A DNA stretch of 64,000 nucleotides, taken from positions 2,232,001 through 2,296,000 of the forward strand of contig NZ_LT629688.1 of the NCBI RefSeq assembly GCF_900101785.1. The letters are read 5' to 3'. Below the pieces are notes generated by a model. It was not told the DNA's origin, did no database searches, and worked only from the letters and a program-made list of their open reading frames with translations. The translations under genes were made by a program, and so were the position numbers. This stretch comes from Auraticoccus monumenti. GTDB taxonomy: Bacteria > Actinomycetota > Actinomycetes > Propionibacteriales > Propionibacteriaceae. Below are positions 39,189 through 46,880 of this stretch, one piece after another (the first letter of the stretch is position 1; each line of letters begins with the position of its first letter).

Positions 39189-39941
39189 TCAGAGGGTCGT
39201 CATCCCACCGTCCACGGTGAACGTGGCCCCGGTCGCGTAGGCGGACTCGTCGCTGGCCAGGAAGACCATGATCCCCTCGACGTCCTCGGCCCGGCCGGGG
39301 CGCCCGAGCGGGATCCGGGACACGATGGCGGCCCGGTCGGCCTCGTTGCCGGAGATGGCGGTGACCAGCGGTGTCTCGGTGTAGCCGGGGACGACGGTGT
39401 TGACCCGGATCGACCGGGTGGCGTAGGCGGCGGCGACCGCGCGGGCCATCCCGTGCATGCCCGCCTTGGAGCTGCTGTAGGCGGTGAAGTCCTTGCCCTC
39501 CCCGTTCAGCGCCGTCGGCGAACCGGTGAGGATGATCGAGCCGCCGCGCCCGAGCAGCGCCCGGACGCCGTGCTTGAGGGTGAGGAAGGTGCCGGTCAGG
39601 TTGACCGCGAGGGTGCGCTGCCAGACCTCCAGGTCCAGGTCGGCGACCTGGGCGTCCTGCCCGAACAGCTGGACCCCCGCGTTCGCCACCACCACGTCGA
39701 GCTCGAGGCCCTGGTCGCGGACGGTGGCGAAGGCGGCCTCCACGCTCGCCTCGTCGGCCACGTCCAGCTCCACGCCGAGCGCGTCCGGCGCCTCCGCGGC
39801 CGCAGCCCGGGCCGCGTCGGCGTCCCGGTCGCTGAAGATGACCCGGGCACCCTCCGCCGCGAAGCGGAGCCCCACCCGCCGACCGATGCCCGACCCGGCA
39901 CCGGTGACCAGCGCCGTCCTGCCCTGCAGCCGTTCAGGCAC
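39189..39941 (-). CDS. Short-chain dehydrogenase, candidate D-apiose dehydrogenase
   Basis: A 250-residue classical SDR. Cofactor binding is TGAGSGIG; the catalytic set is NAG region (VVANAGVQLFG), Ser of GSPTALNGEGKDF and YSSSK (Tyr and Lys), with the usual tail (VDGGMTTL). The Asp-ended beta2 (IFSDRDAD) favours NAD+. It follows the GntR gene by 69 bp on the same strand with a GAGGAG ribosome site before GTG 39941, so they are probably co-transcribed. In known apiose pathways a Gfo/Idh/MocA enzyme oxidises D-apiose; here this SDR is the best candidate for that step. This is inferred from its position. Confidence 0.8.
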   Translation of the reverse strand: MPERLQGRTALVTGAGSGIGRRVGLRFAAEGARVIFSDRDADAARAAAAEAPDALGVELDVADEASVEAAFATVRDQGLELDVVVANAGVQLFGQDAQVADLDLEVWQRTLAVNLTGTFLTLKHGVRALLGRGGSIILTGSPTALNGEGKDFTAYSSSKAGMHGMARAVAAAYATRSIRVNTVVPGYTETPLVTAISGNEADRAAIVSRIPLGRPGRAEDVEGIMVFLASDESAYATGATFTVDGGMTTL

Positions 39942-40010
39942 GGGGACTCCTCGTGTTCTCGGAGGGGCCGCGGTGCACGGCCACCGGTGGGGGCAGGAGC
40001 CGCGGCACGC

Positions 40011-40769
40011 TCACCGGTACTCCTCGAGGGTGGGCAGCAGCCGCGCGGCGGCGCTGTCCATGTGCACGCTCATGGCGGCTGCCGCCTGCTCCGGGTCACC
40101 GGTGGCCAGTGCGGTCAGGATCGTCCGGTGCTCGTTGCAGGTGAGCTGGGCGTGCCCGGTGTCGTTGAGCGCGCGCTCGACCCAGAGCCGGATCAGGGAG
40201 CGGACGCTCTGCAGCATCTCGTCCAGCAGGCTGTTGCCGGCGGCCAGGGCGATGGCCTGGTGGAACTTCATGTCCGCCGCGACGAACTGGTCGAAGCTCG
40301 CCTTGTTCGACTCCATCTCCACGAGGTAGCCGCCCAGCTCCGCGAGGGCCTCGTCGCTGATCACGCCCGCGGCCCGCCGGGCGGCCTGCACCTCGAGCCC
40401 GTGGCGGACCTCGATCAGCTCCTTGGTCTTCGGCGCGCCGATCAGCATGCCCCACGACAGCGTCTGGGGGAGGAGCTCGGAGGCCCGGCCGCGGAGGTAG
40501 GTGCCGGAGCCGGGACGCACCGTGACCACACCGAGCAGCTCCAGCGCGGCGAGGGCCTCCCGGATCGCGGACCGCCCGACGCCCATCGACGCGGCGAGCT
40601 GGCGCTCCGGGGGGAGGCGGTCACCGGGCTCGATCGCGTCGCCGGTGAAGTAGTCCAGCAGACGCCGCGCCACCTCCGCGACGGCGGTGGTGCTGGTGAT
40701 GCTCCCGCCCAGGGCGATGGTCAGCTCGTCGGTGGTGACCGGACCGACGCCTGACGAACGAGATGGCAT
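40011..40769 (-). CDS. GntR-family (FadR-type) transcriptional regulator
   Basis: A 252-residue repressor. The winged helix is AVAEVARRLLDYF, then RLPPERQLAASMGVGRSAIREALAALELLGVVTVRPGSGTYL (about residues 35-90), and the helical FCD-type effector domain follows. ATG 40769 is used because TAGACT (40777-40782, minus strand) lies seven bases upstream, with TTTGGA near 40804 as a possible -35. The perfect palindrome at 40807-40820 lies just beyond that -35. Position and motif suggest it controls both the SDR operon and the rightward apiose operon, lifted by a pathway sugar acid. Confidence 0.85.
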   Translation of the reverse strand: MPSRSSGVGPVTTDELTIALGGSITSTTAVAEVARRLLDYFTGDAIEPGDRLPPERQLAASMGVGRSAIREALAALELLGVVTVRPGSGTYLRGRASELLPQTLSWGMLIGAPKTKELIEVRHGLEVQAARRAAGVISDEALAELGGYLVEMESNKASFDQFVAADMKFHQAIALAAGNSLLDEMLQSVRSLIRLWVERALNDTGHAQLTCNEHRTILTALATGDPEQAAAAMSVHMDSAAARLLPTLEEYR

Positions 40770-40806
40770 GGCGATGAGTCTACGCACGCGCTCTCCGTCC
40801 AAACTG

Positions 40807-40820
40807 GTCAACCGGTTGAC
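40807..40820. promoter_or_regulatory. GntR operator candidate, perfect palindrome
   Basis: GTCAACCGGTTGAC is a 14-base perfect palindrome between the GntR gene and the divergent catabolic operon. The rightward sequence overlaps a TTGACA hexamer (40816-40821) that could serve as a -35 for the operon. No clear matching -10 was found at standard spacing. The rest of the 150-bp space to 40971 shows nothing else. Confidence 0.6.
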
Positions 40821-40970
40821 AGGTGGACCAGAATAACTCACTCTTGATCACGAAGGAACCAGCACCTGCACCGACCCGGGAGTCATCGTGGACACCACCT
40901 CGACAGGCCGTCGCACCCCGCGACCGCACCGCCGTGCGGGTGCGTCCCGGCGGCGCGGGGAGGTCGGGCG

Positions 40971-41759
40971 ATGACCATCGGGCTCGGCACCTACGCCTTC
41001 TTCTGGCAGTGGCACGGCACGGCGTCAGAGCCGCTCGGCCTGGTCGACATGATCAACAAGACCGCCGGCTGGGACGTCGACCTGTTCCAGGTCTGCGACT
41101 ACCCCCTGATCGAGACCTACGACGCCGAGGCGCTGGCCGCCCTGCACCGCCACGCCGCGGAGCGCGGGGTCGAGCTCGAGCTCGGGACCCGGGGGATCAC
41201 CCCCGAGCACCTGACCCGCTACCTGCGCACGGCCGAGGCACTGGGGGTGACGCTGGTCCGCAGCATGATCGGCGCCGACGAGCTCGACCAGGCGGCCCGC
41301 CTGCTCGAGCAGGTCGTGCCGGCCTACCAGGCCGCCGGCGTCACGCTGGCCCTGGAGACCTACGAGCAGATCCCCTCCGCGGAGCTGGTGCGGGTGGTGG
41401 AGGAGGTCGGGTCCCCGGCGCTGGGGATCTGCCTCGACCCCGGCAACTCCGTCGCCCGGCTGGAGCTCCCCACCGCCACCGTCGAGCTCACGGCGCCGCA
41501 CGTCCGCAGCATCCACGTCAAGGACTTCACCTTCAGCCGTCGCGACGGCTGGGTCGGCTTCACCTTCGCCGGCTGCCCGCTGGGGGAGGGCCTGCTGGAC
41601 CACCAGCACCTGGTCGGCACCGTCCGGCCCGACGAGCGGGGCATCAACCAGGTCGTCGAGCACTGGCTGCCCTGGCAGGGCGACAGCGCCACCACCATCC
41701 AGACCGAGGACCAGTGGACCGTCCACAACCTCTCCTACCTGAGGAGCCGCACCCCATGA
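40971..41759 (+). CDS. oiaC: Sugar-isomerase-like TIM barrel, probable 3-oxo-isoapionate decarboxylase
   Basis: A 262-residue xylose-isomerase/AP-endonuclease-2-type TIM barrel. It opens TIGLGTYAFFWQWHG and contains the metal-site strands: GVTLALETYEQIPS (Glu), GICLDPGNSVAR (Asp), VRSIHVKDFTF (His and Asp) and GCPLGEGLLD (Glu). The start and the PLGEG block resemble, from memory, OiaC, which decarboxylates 3-oxo-isoapionate to L-erythrulose in the D-apiose pathway. It is the first gene of the operon and overlaps the apnO-like gene in ATGA. GGGAGG lies upstream. If the pathway assignment fails, a general sugar epimerase role remains. Confidence 0.65.
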   Translation: MTIGLGTYAFFWQWHGTASEPLGLVDMINKTAGWDVDLFQVCDYPLIETYDAEALAALHRHAAERGVELELGTRGITPEHLTRYLRTAEALGVTLVRSMIGADELDQAARLLEQVVPAYQAAGVTLALETYEQIPSAELVRVVEEVGSPALGICLDPGNSVARLELPTATVELTAPHVRSIHVKDFTFSRRDGWVGFTFAGCPLGEGLLDHQHLVGTVRPDERGINQVVEHWLPWQGDSATTIQTEDQWTVHNLSYLRSRTP

Positions 41760-42613
41760 CCGAACAGCAGCTGACCGTCGCCGTGATCGGCGCCGGGGGG
41801 AAGATGGGCATGCGGGTGTCGGACAACCTGCAGCGCAGCGAGCACGACGTGCGCTACGTCGAGAAGTCACCCGCCGGCCAGGAGCGCACCACCGCCGCCG
41901 GGCGCACCCTCACCGACGCGGTCCAGGCCGTGGCCGACGCCGACGTCGTCATCCTGGCCGTGCCGGACGTCGCCCTCGGCCCGGTCTCCGCCGAGCTGGT
42001 GCCCGAGCTGGCGCCGGGCACCATCGTGCTCACCCTCGACCCCGCCGCCGCCTACGCCAACCTGCTGCACCAGCGCGACGACATCGAGTACGCCGTGGCG
42101 CACCCCTGCCACCCGTCGGTGTTCCTGCAGCGACGCACCGAGGCCGAGCTGAACGACACCTTCGGCGGCATCGCCGCCCCGCAGGACGCGGTCGCGGCGC
42201 TGGAGTCCGGTGACCCCGGCAAGCAGGCGGTCGCCGAGCTGGTCATCCGGCAGATGTACGCCCCCGTGCTCGACGTCCACTGGGTCACGGTCAAGCAGCT
42301 CGCCTACCTGGAGCCGACCCTGGTCGAGGTCGTGGCCTGCATGGTCGGCGCGCTGCTCGACGAGGCGCTCCAGGAGACCGTGCACACCGTCGGGGTGCCC
42401 GAGCCGGCGGCGCGGGCGATGCTGATGGGTCACGTCCAGGTGGCGCTGGCCAACGGCCTCCGCGGTGACAACCCCTTCTCCGACGCCTGTCTGATCGCCA
42501 TGGACTACGGCCGGGACAAGATCATCAAGGAGGACTGGAAGTCGATCTTCGCCGACGACCAGCTCGACCACGTCCTGAAGAAGATGCTCCACCTCGAGCA
42601 CATCCACCGCTGA
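41756..42613 (+). CDS. apnO: D-apionate oxidoisomerase-like protein (6PGDH fold)
   Basis: A 285-residue NAD(P)-dependent protein. The Rossmann motif is VAVIGAGGKMGMRVSDNLQRS (residues 8-27), then DADVVILAVPDVALG. AHPCHPSVF and TVKQLAYLEPTLVEVVACMVGALLDEALQE belong to the C-terminal helical domain of 6-phosphogluconate dehydrogenase-like proteins. The GAGGKMG start and the HPCHPSVF block match my memory of ApnO, which oxidises D-apionate and rearranges it to 3-oxo-isoapionate. It overlaps the upstream barrel gene in ATGA, as expected for consecutive steps. Confidence 0.7.
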   Translation: MTEQQLTVAVIGAGGKMGMRVSDNLQRSEHDVRYVEKSPAGQERTTAAGRTLTDAVQAVADADVVILAVPDVALGPVSAELVPELAPGTIVLTLDPAAAYANLLHQRDDIEYAVAHPCHPSVFLQRRTEAELNDTFGGIAAPQDAVAALESGDPGKQAVAELVIRQMYAPVLDVHWVTVKQLAYLEPTLVEVVACMVGALLDEALQETVHTVGVPEPAARAMLMGHVQVALANGLRGDNPFSDACLIAMDYGRDKIIKEDWKSIFADDQLDHVLKKMLHLEHIHR

Positions 42614-42698
42614 GCCGCGCCGGGCGTCACGCCGCGCGGGCGCTGCCCGTCGCGACCGCGCCGCCGGTGGACACCCACCCACGAGAGAGCTGAGACCC

Positions 42699-43589
42699 AT
42701 GACCCATCGACGTCGCCGGATCATCATCGACACCGACGCCAAGAACGAGGCCGACGACCAGTTCGCCATCGTGCACGCCCTGCTGTCCCCGACCCTGGAC
42801 GTCCGGGGGCTCGTCGCCGCCCACTTCGGCACGGAGCGGTCCGACCGCAGCATGGAGGAGTCGCGTGAGGAGATCGACCTCCTGCTGCGGCTGATGGACC
42901 GGTCCGGCGAGGTGCCCGTGGCGAACGGGGCCGCCACCGCCCTGCCCGACGCGACGACGCCGGTCGACTCACCGGGGGCCCGGTTGATCATCGAGGAGAG
43001 CAGGAGCGCCACCGAGGGGGACCCCCTCTTCGTCACCTTCCTCGGCCCCCTCACCGACATGGCCAGCGCCATCCTGCTGGACCCCGCCGTCGTCGACCGC
43101 CCGGTCGTGGTGATCTGGATCGGCGGCATGGCGCACGGTGGCGTCGACCCCTCCTACGACGGCATCGAGTTCAACCTCCGCAACGACGTCACCGCCGCCA
43201 ACGTCGTCCTCGACTCCGGCATCCAGCTCTGGCAGGTGCCGGCCGACGTCTACAGCGCGGTGTCGGTGAGCTACACCGAGCTCGAGGAGCGGATCGGCGG
43301 GACCAGCCGGCTCGCGGACTACCTGATCGAGCAGCTGGTGGAGTGGAACGCCACCTGGCACCCCGATCCCATCGAGTTCCGCTCCCTCGGTGACTCCCCG
43401 GCGATCTCGTTGGTCCTCAACCCGCGCGGCGGCTCGTTCCGCACCGTCCCCGCACCCCGGTTCGACGAGCAGGGCCGCTACGTCGCCGGATCCGGGCACC
43501 CCGTGCGGGTCTGCGAGTCCGTCGACGTCCGGTTCCTGCTCGAGGACATGTTCGCCAAGATCGGCAGGTTCGGCCGCGCGACGGCCTGA
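42699..43589 (+). CDS. Nucleoside hydrolase-family protein
   Basis: A 296-residue member of the inosine-uridine nucleoside hydrolase fold. The Asp-rich calcium site IIIDTDAKNEADDQFAIVHALLSP (residues 8-31) varies the usual DTDxGxDDxxA. LGPLTDMASAI and WIGGMAHGGVDP are the other typical blocks, and a later FNLRNDVTAANVVL holds the second Asp. Family members cleave N-glycosidic bonds of ribofuranosides. Its place inside a furanose-specific apiose operon makes a furanosidase role plausible, but this is inference. ATG 42699 follows an A/G-rich ribosome site. Confidence 0.75.
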   Translation: MTHRRRRIIIDTDAKNEADDQFAIVHALLSPTLDVRGLVAAHFGTERSDRSMEESREEIDLLLRLMDRSGEVPVANGAATALPDATTPVDSPGARLIIEESRSATEGDPLFVTFLGPLTDMASAILLDPAVVDRPVVVIWIGGMAHGGVDPSYDGIEFNLRNDVTAANVVLDSGIQLWQVPADVYSAVSVSYTELEERIGGTSRLADYLIEQLVEWNATWHPDPIEFRSLGDSPAISLVLNPRGGSFRTVPAPRFDEQGRYVAGSGHPVRVCESVDVRFLLEDMFAKIGRFGRATA

Positions 43590-43661
43590 GCGGACCAGCA
43601 CGCCACCACCCAGCTCGGCCGCCCAGTGCGCCGACCAGGTCAGCAAACAAAGGAGATTGTC

Positions 43662-44957
43662 ATGACCAGCATCACCCGCCGGGGACTCCTCGGTCTCACC
43701 GCGACGGCACTGGCCGGCGCCGGGCTCAGCGCCTGCACGGGGACCTCTCCCGGCGCCAGCCCCGGCGGGGGCTCCGAGCCCGTCTCCAACAACCTGCGCC
43801 TCTTCACCTACGAGGACGACTCGACCATCGGCCTGCTCAAGGAGCAGATCGCGAAGTTCGACGCCGAGGCGGGCACCACGACCGTCGTGGACAGCCTGCC
43901 GGGCTCCGGCGCGGCGGTCTACCCCGACAAGCTGCGCACCGAGCTGCTGGGGGGCGAGGGCGCCGACATCTGGCGGATCTGGGGCGGGCAGATCGGGGCA
44001 CCCTTCGCCAAGGCCCAGCAGGCCATGGACCTGGCGCCGTACTACAGCCAGTACGGCTGGGACACCTCGATCAACGCCGCCGCGGTCGAGGGCATGACCT
44101 TCGACGGGGTCAGGAGCGGGGTGCCGTTCGTCTCGCTCGGCATCGGGGCCTGGTACAGCAAGGACGCCTTCGAGGAGGCCGGCCTCAGCGGCCCGCCCAC
44201 CAGCTACGCCGAGCTGGAGGAGGCCAACAGCCAGCTCCTCGCCGCCGGGATCACCCCGCTGGCCACCGGCGGCAAGTACGGCTGGCACGTCATGCGCCTG
44301 TTCGAGTACCTGCTGGAGACGACCGCCGGGCCGGAGCTGCACGACAAGCTGCTGGTGGGCGAGGAGACCTGGGACCGTCCCGAGGTCGTCGAGGCCTTCA
44401 CCGCCTTCAAGAAGTGGCAGGACGAGAAGTGGATGCCGGAGGGCGCCCTCGGGCTCGACCCCGCCGACATCGAGCCCGGCTACGTGCAGGGGAAGGCGGC
44501 CTACAGCATCACCGGGCCGTGGACCGAGGCCCAGGCGATCATCACCGCCGGCGAGGACCCGGCCGACTTCGGCGTCTTCGAGCTGCCGACCGGGCACTCC
44601 CCGGCCCGTCACTCGGGGTTCGTCGAGGGCTACATGATCAACGCGAGCTCGGGCAACCCGGACAAGGCGGCCGAGCTGCTGAACTTCCTGGTGCAGCCCG
44701 AGACCCAGAAGGCGATGAAGATCTCCGCCTCGACCGTCGCCGGGGCCGAGCCCGACGAGGCCGACCTGCCGCTCTCCTACCAGTGGTCCCAGGGGGCGGG
44801 CCAGAACCCCTTCTACACCATCCAGGACCAGGCGTTCCCGAAGCGTCAGGCCGACCAGTACTTCGCCGTGCAGAGCGACATCCTGCAGGGTTCGGTGTCC
44901 CCGGCGGAGGCCGCCAAGCGGATGCAGGACATCGTCGCCGGCATGGCCGAGGGGTGA
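43662..44957 (+). CDS. Carbohydrate ABC transporter substrate-binding lipoprotein
   Basis: A 431-residue binding protein. The N-terminus TRRGLLGLTATALAGAGLSAC has a twin-arginine-like start and a lipobox (LSAC, Cys near residue 26), so it is tethered outside the membrane. The body is of the family 1 sugar-binding type: IAKFDAEAG, DIWRIWGGQIGAPFAKAQQAMDLAPYYSQYGW, GVPFVSLGIGAWYSKDAFEEAG, SITGPWTEAQAI. A short acidic linker follows the Cys. AAGGAG at 43651 is a good ribosome site. It opens the transporter set; the ligand is inferred to be an apiosyl glycoside. Confidence 0.93.
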   Translation: MTSITRRGLLGLTATALAGAGLSACTGTSPGASPGGGSEPVSNNLRLFTYEDDSTIGLLKEQIAKFDAEAGTTTVVDSLPGSGAAVYPDKLRTELLGGEGADIWRIWGGQIGAPFAKAQQAMDLAPYYSQYGWDTSINAAAVEGMTFDGVRSGVPFVSLGIGAWYSKDAFEEAGLSGPPTSYAELEEANSQLLAAGITPLATGGKYGWHVMRLFEYLLETTAGPELHDKLLVGEETWDRPEVVEAFTAFKKWQDEKWMPEGALGLDPADIEPGYVQGKAAYSITGPWTEAQAIITAGEDPADFGVFELPTGHSPARHSGFVEGYMINASSGNPDKAAELLNFLVQPETQKAMKISASTVAGAEPDEADLPLSYQWSQGAGQNPFYTIQDQAFPKRQADQYFAVQSDILQGSVSPAEAAKRMQDIVAGMAEG

Positions 44958-44966
44958 TCCGCGGTC

Positions 44967-45893
44967 ATGGCCGTCATCACTGCTGACGCAGCGGCCCCGC
45001 CGGCACCGAGGCGGGGCCGACGCCGACACGGTGGCCTGAGCCCGTGGCTGTTCGCCCTGCCGGCCCTGGCCGTCTACGCGGTGTTCCTGGTCTACCCCTC
45101 GATCACGTCGCTGTTCTTCAGCCTCACCGACTGGGACGGCCTCAGCCCGACGTACAACATCGTGGGGCTGCAGAACTACGCCGACATGGCCGAGGACCCC
45201 GTCATCTGGACGGCGCTGAAGAACAACGCCATCTGGACCGTGGTCACCCTCAGCGTGCCGATGGTGCTCGGGCTGGCCCTGGCGATCCTGCTGAACGGGA
45301 GGGTCCGCGGGAAGCCGGTGCTGCGGCTCATCTTCTACACGCCCGCCGTCCTGCCGCTGGTCTCGATCGCCTCGATCTGGGGGTGGTTGTACAACCCGCA
45401 GTACGGCGCCGTCAACGAGCTGCTCCGCCTGGTGGGGCTGGGCTCGATGGCCCAGCCCTGGCTGGGGCAGGACTCCACCGCCCTGGCCGCGATCATCGTC
45501 CCGGCCATCTGGCTCCGGGTGGGCTTCCCGATGCTGCTGTACCTCGCCGCGCTGCAGGGCATCGCGGCGGAGATGTACGAGGCCGCCACGGTCGACGGCG
45601 CGACGCGGTGGCAGCAGTTCTGGCACATCACCATGCCCAGTCTCCGACCGGCGCACTACATCGTGCTGGCCCTGTCCCTGATCGACTCCTTCAAGGTCTT
45701 CGACATGGTCTACGCCATGACCTACGGCGGTCCGGGGACAGCCACCCAGGTGATGGGGACGTGGATGTACGCCAACGTCTTCCAGTACTACGAGGCCGGT
45801 TACGGCACCGCCATCGCCGTCGTGATCACGGTGATCGCGGTCGTCGTCAGCATCCCCTACGTCCTGACCCAGACCCGGGAGCACTCCTCATGA
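44967..45893 (+). CDS. Carbohydrate ABC transporter permease (MalF-like)
   Basis: A 308-residue permease with six hydrophobic segments: WLFALPALAVYAVFLVYP at the N-terminus, then about residues 76-98, 115-137, 172-192, 218-245 and 275-300. The EAA loop, EMYEAATVDGATRWQQFWHITMPSLRP (about residues 198-225), contacts the ATPase. It starts 9 bp after the binding protein gene and overlaps the second permease in ATGA. No ATPase gene is present; the shared MsiK-type ATPase used by many actinobacterial sugar importers is likely. Confidence 0.95.
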   Translation: MAVITADAAAPPAPRRGRRRHGGLSPWLFALPALAVYAVFLVYPSITSLFFSLTDWDGLSPTYNIVGLQNYADMAEDPVIWTALKNNAIWTVVTLSVPMVLGLALAILLNGRVRGKPVLRLIFYTPAVLPLVSIASIWGWLYNPQYGAVNELLRLVGLGSMAQPWLGQDSTALAAIIVPAIWLRVGFPMLLYLAALQGIAAEMYEAATVDGATRWQQFWHITMPSLRPAHYIVLALSLIDSFKVFDMVYAMTYGGPGTATQVMGTWMYANVFQYYEAGYGTAIAVVITVIAVVVSIPYVLTQTREHSS

Positions 45894-46804
45894 CGAGTCT
45901 CAACCAGACCACGGTCCCGGAACCCGTCGCGGCCCTCCCCGACGCGCGCCCCGGCGATCCCGGACCACCGCCGCGGCGCCCGGTCGGCAAGGGCGGCATC
46001 GGCCTCACCGTCGTGCTGGCCGTGGTGGCCGTGGTGTGGATCGCGCCCCTGGCCCTGCTGGTGATCACCGCGATCCGGCCGCTGTCGGACTTCGTGGGCA
46101 ACGGGCCGCTGTCCTGGCCCCAGCAGCTCACCTGGACCAACTTCACCGACGCCTGGCGGATCGGGAACTTCAGCTCCAGCTACCGCAACAGCATCGTGCT
46201 GGCGCTGCTGAAGGTGCCGATCGGGGTGCTGATCTCGGCGATGCTGGCCTACGCGCTGAGCAAGCTGCGGATCCGCTTCGCCCGGTTCATCATGTTCGCG
46301 GTCTTCCTCGGGCTGACGATCCCGATCTACATCACGATCGTGCCGAACTTCATCACCCTGCGCAGCCTCGGTCTGACCGACAGCCTGCTCGGGCTGACCG
46401 GGCCGTACCTGGCCTTCGGCATCCCGTTCTGCGTGCTGGTGCTGCAGGCGTTCTTCCGGCAGGTGCCCGACGAGATCCTGGAGGCCGCGCGGATCGACGG
46501 GGCCGGGAACTGGCGGATCTTCTTCACGATCATGCTGCCGCTCTCGCTGCCGGCCCTGGTGACCGTCGCCATCCTGGACGGGGTGGCGACCTGGAACGAG
46601 CTGCTGATGGCGTTGATCATCCTGAACTCCGAGGACAGCAAGACCGTCCCGGTCGGGCTGCTCAACTTCCAGGGGCAGTTCGCCAACAACAACACCGGCC
46701 TCGCCGCGGGGATCCTGATCGCCGTCGTGCCGATCCTGATCATCTACGTCCTGCTGCAGCGCTACATCGTCAGCGGGCTCACCGCCGGCGCCACGAAGGG
46801 CTGA
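45890..46804 (+). CDS. Carbohydrate ABC transporter permease (MalG-like)
   Basis: A 304-residue permease. A Pro-rich cytoplasmic start (GDPGPPPRRPVGKGG) precedes six hydrophobic segments. The EAA loop is EILEAARIDGAGNWRIFFTIMLPLSLPAL (about residues 197-224). The C-terminal end, YVLLQRYIVSGLTAGATKG, is the standard MalG signature. It pairs with the MalF-like permease, to which it is translationally coupled. The next gene starts 76 bp on. Confidence 0.95.
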   Translation: MTSLNQTTVPEPVAALPDARPGDPGPPPRRPVGKGGIGLTVVLAVVAVVWIAPLALLVITAIRPLSDFVGNGPLSWPQQLTWTNFTDAWRIGNFSSSYRNSIVLALLKVPIGVLISAMLAYALSKLRIRFARFIMFAVFLGLTIPIYITIVPNFITLRSLGLTDSLLGLTGPYLAFGIPFCVLVLQAFFRQVPDEILEAARIDGAGNWRIFFTIMLPLSLPALVTVAILDGVATWNELLMALIILNSEDSKTVPVGLLNFQGQFANNNTGLAAGILIAVVPILIIYVLLQRYIVSGLTAGATKG

Positions 46805-46880
46805 TCACCACCCGAGCGACGGCGGTCCCGTCGCACCCCACGCCGACCGTCGTCGGCGACCGACCACCTGGAGGGAACCC

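Noticed and set aside
40823-42613. A 596-codon reading of the apnO-like gene starting upstream of oiaC
   Set aside because: Only the part from 41756 is protein-like; the first 310 codons are another frame of oiaC. The ATGA overlap fixes the true start.
42969-45884. A 971-codon minus-strand open frame over the nucleoside hydrolase and transporter genes
   Set aside because: It lies opposite well-recognised nucleoside hydrolase, binding-protein and permease genes and has no domain of its own.
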